Shown piece by piece: positions 58,377 to 64,000 of a DNA stretch of 64,000 nt (position 1 is the stretch's first letter; every line of letters starts with the position of its first letter). Origin of the DNA: Nageia nagi. Taxonomy: Eukaryota > Pinophyta. Position numbers and translations under genes: made by a program. The DNA lies in assembly GCA_050084985.1 (NCBI GenBank), contig JBITNC010000001.1:207390001-207454000 (forward strand), read 5' to 3'. Below the pieces are notes generated by a model. That model was not told where the DNA came from, ran no database searches, and worked only from the letters and a program-made list of their open reading frames with translations.

Positions 58377-60289
58377 ATCATAAATCCTTATATATATTTA
58401 CATACATTCATACATTCAACATAAACAAAATATGTATTAAGTATTGTAATTTAGAATACAAATATACTTCAAAGGGAAATAATGTTAAATATTTTAACCA
58501 TTATAACTTCTAATACTAACTTTACATAACTTTAGAAAATATTTCCTATCATTAGTTCCCACCATTGGCTAATCTATTATTTGTATGATGAATCTATTGC
58601 TACCTACCTTAAAACATGAATGAAAGATTAGGTATTCTATCTCTATGTTCTAACTACTCTTTATAAATATTAGTACTACAATTGATCATTTTCTTATACT
58701 TTACAATATTCCATATTTTCTCTCTATTTTGAATCTATAATGTGATTTCCTAGTAATATTCTGTAACTTTGATGTATTAAATATCCATTGTATTCTTCTC
58801 TAGCTATCATACTCCTAATGTTTATAATTCTTGATTCTAACACTTTCAAAATATATTCCCTAATTACATCATTAATATTACAACCATTGACCTATTACCA
58901 TATGGAATGATAAAATGTTGATGTTGACATGTAGGAAAATTTTCTTAGGCTATAAGATTAAATTCGAACTACCCTAGGTGATATAGGATTATATGATCTC
59001 TTTAACACTTCTTGATTCATATATACCCCAAGTTTTCTAAAATAATAGGTTGATATTATATCCAAATATACTAGGACTAGTACTAAAAATTGAACCCTTA
59101 CAAATTTGTATTATGTATCCTTACCAAGGTTATTCTAGTTGCTTAAGGATATCATCAAAATTTCTACTATGCCCAATGTAATAGTTTATAATCCATGAAA
59201 TATTCTAAGTATGGTCTAACCATTATTTAGCTAAGACTTGAGATTTAGACCATATTAGGCTCAAGAAGACCCTTTATTAAAAATAGGGATCTCAAAAATA
59301 AATAGAGAAAGGATTCAAGAAAAAGGTAGTATATAGATTTTAAGAGGATTATAGAAGTCAAGTCAATAAGAAAGAAAAATAATAAAGAAATAAATAAATT
59401 ATACATGAGGAGTGAAGGTAGTCTTACCAAATAATGTTACCAAAATAATATTAAACTCTTATACACTTGATATTGCAAGGTTATATCCCAATGAGAATGA
59501 TAAACCAGTCTTAATATCATTAAGGTATCACTAGACCAAAAATGACCATTGGGGGTGTTTATAAATTTGCACCTAAGGCCTTTAATAGTTATTATTTGAC
59601 CAACCTTTATGCAAGTGCCATAAAAATTTGGTCCCATATGGTGGCAAGTTGTAACCTCCACTATATGGATCATTAAACCATCACCTAGGGACCTTTAAAC
59701 ATGGGTTTAAATTGCTAATGGGACTAGGTATTAACCACCACTTTTTAGTGGTGATTGAAAACCATTGCATAATAATTTATTTATAAAAAAATGCATATCC
59801 CAAAAGCATTATTCCAAATGGAATAATTATTCAAGGCTATTTTTTCCTTGTTTACCTAAGGCACCTAATCTCAATCATAATGAGCCCAATTATAGTGTTA
59901 TCCATAGTCTTCCCAAAGGATGGCCCAATGGATTTAAGTAGTCATCATTCATATGCATAAATACATAATATAATTGAAAATAAATTGAACTATTAGCATC
60001 AATAAAAAATTGTGTACATATTATATCATTATCAAGTAGTTATAATTACCTTAATAACTGATATCCTATAAGCCCATAGTGCATATTCCATCTCATTATT
60101 CCAAGCCCTTTTATTATTTTCCAACATTCTCCTTGTTCTAGTTAACAAATTTTTGTTATATGATTCAACTAAACCATATTGAATGAGAAATTTCATTATA
60201 ATATTTAGCATAAAATTTTAACATTTTCATTGAAGTGAAATATGTTTCATTACTAGTAACTAGTTTCTTTGGAACATTAAGTGTAATTA
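58377..60289. other. Unclassified DNA, possibly 3' region of F
   Basis: No domain trace. Purine- and pyrimidine-rich patches near 59560-59760 and 59890-59960 look LTR-like in style, but no second copy or polypurine tract was found. The open frames at 59245 and 59437 (61 and 78 codons, minus) carry no motif. Confidence 0.4.
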
Positions 60290-60720
60290 AGATAAATTCT
60301 TTAGGTGAAATAATTTTCAAAGGGTATTACTTCCATCCATTTAGTAAAATAGTTTGTTGGAGTTATAATACATACATTCCCTACTAATGAATGATGATTA
60401 ATCTCACCAATAAGATCAATTCCCCATTATATAAATGGAGCAATAACAATAACCAATTTCAAGGGCATTACAATAATTTCTTTTTTCTAGTAAATATCTA
60501 ACACTTATGATAACTTCTAACAAAATGATACACTATGGTAAACAAATATGTCGAATAGAATCTTGCTCTAATTATCTTGTGAGTTGTGACTTTAGTGGCA
60601 TAATTTCCACCATAAAACCCTTGATGGTATTCATCCAATACCATTTGAATTTCTAATTCCAATAAACATTTCAATAATATGCCTTAAGGGTACCTCTAGT
60701 ACAAATCCTCTTACTTAATA
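60290..60720 (-). pseudogene. F integrase (zinc-binding part and core start)
   Basis: Minus strand: HQGFYGGNYATKVTTHKIIR (H-x-x-x-G-x-x-G-x-x-A-x-x-x-T-x-x-K-I/V), YHFVRSYHKC, then WGIDLIGEINHHSLVGNVCI with the first catalytic Asp and YFTKWMEVIPFENY. Downstream is lost in stops. Confidence 0.7.
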
Positions 60721-60899
60721 ACATACTTCTCACATTGTTGCTTGTGTGATCTTTTTATGATTTGGAGAAATTATTTGGATAATCTAAATTTTTCAAGTCA
60801 TACCAAACATGTACATACCAAGGAAGACTATTGATGTGACCTTGAACTTATGTTTCTAAAACATCCAACATGCTAACTAAATTTACATCTTTATATTCA

Positions 60900-61210
60900 T
60901 TTGCTAGCATCTTAGGTAGACCCTAACCTTTAAATATTTTAGTCACTTGAAATTCAATATCATATTGAAGCAATTTTTCCATCTACCTAGTTAATAATTT
61001 TGAAGGTAATTCTTGTGTAAGAATATCTTTTCTCTATAAAAGGAATATGAACTTTAACTAGATTATCTCTAATTATGGTTTTAAAATGTTCCATAATTTT
61101 AATAACTGCATACCTATGTTTCTCTATCAATGCATATCTTAGCTTAACATATTTAAGATATGTACTCATAAATGACATATGATTTTCCTCCTTCTAGTCA
61201 TTTTTCAAAG
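60900..61210 (-). pseudogene. F RNase H remnant
   Basis: Open at 60987-61178: YVKLRYALIEKHRYAVIKIM, EHFKTIIRDNLVKVHIPF. This resembles the 'Y-x-x-x-E-K-x-x-x-A-x-x-x-x-x-x-x-F-R-x-Y-L' stretch of Ty3 RNase H. The catalytic N-terminal DAS region is not recognisable. Confidence 0.5.
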
Positions 61211-61439
61211 AGAAGATTACAAAAATTGTATCTTTGGTGGCATAGGTAAATAAATCTAAAGGTTATAACATATTTGGGATTTTTAAAACTAAAACCTATG
61301 TAATAACTTATTTGATGTTGTCAAAGGATAATAAATTTTCTTCATTCTAGTTTATCTCTCCATCCTTTTTTAATCATCTTCTTAATTGACATGATAATTT
61401 GAGAAAATCAGGGATAAATCATATTATAAAATTAACTTT

Positions 61440-61980
61440 CCTAAAAAATGATCTTACTCCTTTGATACTATGTGGTGGATGAAGATGTTAAATGAATTTA
61501 ATCTTTTCAAGATATATTTTATCCCATCAATATAAATAATATGATCAAATAGTTTTTCATTATTCACTCCAAATATATACTTTTTAGGACTCAACCATAT
61601 GCCAAACTCTATGCACCTTTTAAATATAGTATCCAAGTATTTGATTTGCTACATAGGATCCTTTCAAAACATAGTGAGATCATCTAAGTAAATAACAATA
61701 CTTTTGTAAATAAGATCTTTGAATACACATTCCATATCCCTTTGAGATGTATCTCCTTCATTCATTAGAATAAAAGGCATTATCAAATTCTCATAAGTTC
61801 TCCAAGGTGTAGGAAATGCCATCTTAAAGAAAAAACTAATGATCCCACCATTGCATGTAATAAATGATCCATATTGGGAGAATAATAATTAAATTTTAAT
61901 GAGCTCTTATTCAATTTCTTAAATTCAACACATAATTTGATTTCTCTTGAGGCTTTTGTAAATATTAATATGATCATCTC
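61440..61980 (-). pseudogene. F reverse transcriptase
   Basis: Open pieces 61783-61977 (REIKLCVEFKKLNKSSLKFN, YYSPNMDHLLHAMVGSLVFS) and 61454-61636 (DTIFKRCIEFGIWLSPKKYI, FGVNNEKLFDHIIYIDGIK). Between them, frameshifted, are LIMPFILMNEGDTSQRDME and the catalytic YLDD at 61679-61690. The segment containing 'L-D-G-F-S-G-Y-N-Q' is degraded. Confidence 0.8.
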
Positions 61981-62409
61981 TCAAGGTAGTTATTGTAAAT
62001 ATATCAGCATCTTTATTAGAATCATATGGAATAAATAAAGTGTTGAAGGATTAAAACCAATCCATATCATCCATAATAAATTTTTTGTATTGATAAATTC
62101 AAGGTGTTTTCTCTCATATAATCATTTTAATTAATTTATAATTAACTCAACATATCTAAATACTTGAATATTTTGTATCCCTAACTCTAGAGGTCTTTCC
62201 TCAATCCCAAAAATAATTCTTTATATTCTATCATATTGTTAATGCAAGGAAACTTCAAACTATATGGGATACCTAGATAGCTTTCATTTTTATCTTATAA
62301 AATTACCTCCACTCCTTATCTAGTGTGAGATTGGCTCCATCAAAAAATAAAGTCCAAACTATATAGTTCATTAAATATTTAGTTATAGTATCAACTTTTT
62401 CCATTATCT

Positions 62410-62899
62410 GAGGATTAACTTATATAGGACCAATTTCACTAGGTGTTATCCAACCCTTAGTATATATATTAGGTGAATTCCAAATTAAATATACACCATT
62501 CTTATGATACCAATATTCTTGATGTATTTTTAATACCATGTGTTCCCCATAATTAGATTGGGGTTGAAATTTAGTTCCTAATCTATTAAAGGCTCTCTTA
62601 ATAACCAACTAGTGTTACCTTGAGGTAAAGGTATCTCAATAAGTGACCATTCTAATTTTACTACCCATTATATTTGAATACTAAAATATCTTGATAATAG
62701 TATGGAAAAATAGGGTTCAACATCAACTACTACAATATCAATCACCAAATAACTATTTTTGAATTGATCTAGGTATACAAAGAGTCCTTTAATCTCCCCA
62801 ATAGGTTGTATGGGCCTATTGTCCATGAATAAAATTGGTAGATAATTACATGTAAATTTTAATCCCAAAAACTCCACCACATACTTAGGAATAATATTA
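62410..62899 (-). pseudogene. F protease and linker
   Basis: An open piece 62668-62880 carries MVEFLGLKFTCNYLPILFMD, GEIKGLFVYLDQFKNSYLVI and VVDVEPYFSILLSRYFS, where the last box corresponds to 'L-L-G-R-x-W/F'. The active-site region lies upstream, beyond the G insertion. The linker is open at 62420-62608 (EYWYHKNGVYLIWNSPN). Identification rests on block order and on the reverse transcriptase that follows. Confidence 0.55.
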
Positions 62900-63422
62900 T
62901 ACTAAGAACAATAATCAAGAATCAATTATGAATTGCATAATGATGTGAATTCAACTGTAAAAGGAAAATAGAAATTGAGATCCAATCACAGAATATACAG
63001 AAGAAATCTGGACCAAATACTCTTCCTATTCCTAAATCCACATTGCTTCTCCAAGAGAATACAATCCTTTTAAATAGCAACAAAAAAGCTAAAAAACTAA
63101 AATGAGTCAGATTGCACCCAAAATTTGCATGCACATCCCTCTTACACTAATTAAGCATTATCTAAGATACTAGCACTTAACTAAAATAAAAACAAGAGTT
63201 ATTAAAGCCGCAACATGCAAAAAAGCCTAAAAATCGGAAGTGCTCTTAAAAAAGCCTATTTTTAGGACCTTAGATGGATGAATCAGGTCTTAAAAATATC
63301 ATTTTTTGGGTATGGCAATTCTAGTGAATTGCCATATTTAGAAAATCTTCACGAGGCCATAGTCCAAAATTTGGAGCAAAACAACATCTAGATTAAAAGT
63401 TACGGCCCTCGCAATGTATGCA
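62900..63422 (-). repeat. G 3' LTR
   Basis: About 523 bp. On the minus strand it starts tgcatacattgcgagggcc right after a purine run and contains a TATA-like tatttaaaagg (63066-63076). Its inner plus-left end at 62900 abuts F protease coding. Only one copy is in the window, so the edges rest on the stop codon, the purine run and the F junction. Confidence 0.6.
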
Positions 63423-63436
63423 TCATTCTCCTCTGG
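63423..63436 (-). promoter_or_regulatory. G polypurine tract
   Basis: The minus strand reads ccagaggagaatga. It overlaps the pol stop codon and abuts the LTR. Confidence 0.5.
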
Positions 63437-63707
63437 TGAAAAACAACTCAGCTCCTGTGAGTTCAACTGATTGAAATTCTTGAAGCTTTTGGTGATCAAT
63501 CTTCTATAACTCAAAATCTAAAACCTAAGTATTAGATGATTATGGGAGTCCCTCCCATTGAACCAAATATCTATTGTAGTTCCCATGCCATGTAGTGGTA
63601 ACCCTCTTATCAAGTATACAGGCTACACAATCTTTTTTCTTCTTGGGAATCTGTTGAACCCAATCCACTGTATCTTGTAAGCCATCATCCTCTAGATTAC
63701 CAAAATA
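63423..63707 (-). pseudogene. G chromodomain at the pol C-terminus
   Basis: The frame of the integrase continues past one stop: YFGNLEDDGLQDTVDWVQQI, PKKKKDCVACILDKRVTTTW, HGNYNRYLVQWEGLP, a stop, SSNT, a stop, VLDFEL. This is a chromodomain ('I-L-D-K-R', 'x-Y-L-V-x-W-x-G-x-P', then 'N-T-W'), with one stop at the expected Trp. The natural end is TGA at 63423-63425, exactly at the LTR border. Chromodomains steer integration toward marked chromatin. Confidence 0.7.
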
Positions 63708-64000
63708 CTAAAATAAATTAGAAACATTAAAAACTGGGGAGATATCAAAATCATCAGGCAATTCAATTCTATAAGCATTATCATTGATTTTCTTCAGAAT
63801 CTTGCAGGGCCCAATCTTCTTAAGCTTTAGTTTGTTATATGTCCCTTTAGGAAATCTTTTCTTTTGAAGATGTACCATGACCAAATCACCTTCTGTAAAC
63901 ACTCTCACCCTCCTATGTGCATCAACGGTTGTCTTATACTGAGCATTACTATTTTGTAATTTGGCTTTCACTGATTCTTGCACTTCGTGTATATGCTCAG
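63708..64000 (-). pseudogene. G integrase C-terminal domain (partial at window edge)
   Basis: Open to the window edge. It reads [20 protein letters not shown], then [60 protein letters not shown] and SNLF. This is the 'G-D-x-V-M-V-H-L' to 'F-N-V-x-D-L' module of chromovirus integrases and is almost undamaged here. It binds DNA during integration. The catalytic core lies outside the window. A stop after SNLF separates it from the chromodomain in the same frame. Confidence 0.85.

Larger units (their letters stand above)
60290..62899 (-). mobile_element. F: decayed Ty3 pol, minus strand, split by G
   Basis: Protease, reverse transcriptase, RNase H and integrase traces in order, from high to low coordinates. 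Gag and one or both LTRs would lie beyond the window or are not recognisable. The protease N-terminal side is interrupted at 62899 by the LTR of G. The RT phrases (PNMDHLLHAMVGS, YLDD) differ from those of A, B, E and D, so it is another Ty3 lineage, not assigned. Confidence 0.7.
62900..64000 (-). mobile_element. G: 3' end of a chromodomain Ty3 element inserted in F
   Basis: Minus orientation, cut by the window edge. A 3' LTR (62900-63422), polypurine tract, chromodomain and integrase C-terminus are visible. It keeps one reading frame from the window edge to a stop at the LTR border, broken by a few stops only. CpG dinucleotides are clearly more frequent than elsewhere in the window. Both points suggest the youngest insertion here. 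Confidence 0.8.

Noticed and set aside
1-64000. Host protein genes, tRNA or rRNA genes
   Set aside because: No open frame over 200 codons, no tRNA-like A and B boxes noticed, and no rRNA-like GC-rich block; all recognisable coding is transposon-derived.

Overview
The window looks like gene-free, repeat-dominated plant nuclear DNA. It is very AT-rich (about 30% GC by eye), CpG is scarce, and almost every coding trace belongs to Ty3/gypsy LTR retrotransposons of plant type. These are Tat-like elements with two RNase H domains, a Reina-like chromovirus with a Met-tRNA-like primer site, and a chromodomain element. A large-genome seed plant is the simplest reading; I cannot name a species. No host gene, tRNA, rRNA or CRISPR array is visible.

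Layout. 1-10700: unclassified AT-rich DNA with small tandem arrays (908-1126, 4294-4430, 4747-4817), a candidate polypurine tract plus LTR start (5213 onward) and a broken plus-strand gag (8880-10340). 10701-58376: one stack of nested insertions. Outermost is C1 (minus strand; LTRs about 700 bp; near-TSD atcac/atcat). Its 5' LTR was hit twice: by A (minus, 19791-36576; attct/gttct) and by C2 (minus, 36864-58232; exact TSD ttaat). A carries B (plus, 25067-33527; atcat/attat). C2 carries E (plus, 40852-56447; cttat/gttat) inside its gag, and E carries D (minus, 41799-47966) at the start of its gag. 58377-62899: unclassified DNA, then a decayed minus-strand pol (F). 62900-64000: the 3' end of a chromodomain element (G) lying in F's protease region.

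How the parts relate. A, B, D and E each keep gag, protease, reverse transcriptase, RNase H and integrase traces in the usual order, but all are broken by stops and frameshifts. A, B and E show a degenerate Ty3 RNase H followed by a second, archaeal-type RNase H, the hallmark of the Tat lineage. C1 and C2 have a long gag but no recognisable pol, so they look non-autonomous. C1 also holds, in antisense, a broken multi-exon reading frame that resembles a plant mobile domain (PMD) protein; this is the most interesting item. Many stops sit where Gln or Trp is expected, and many LTR ends read TA instead of TG or CA. Both fit long-term C-to-T decay of methylated DNA.

All identifications come from reading translations and repeats by eye. 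LTR and domain edges are good to a few bases where a terminal dinucleotide or TSD is quoted and approximate elsewhere.
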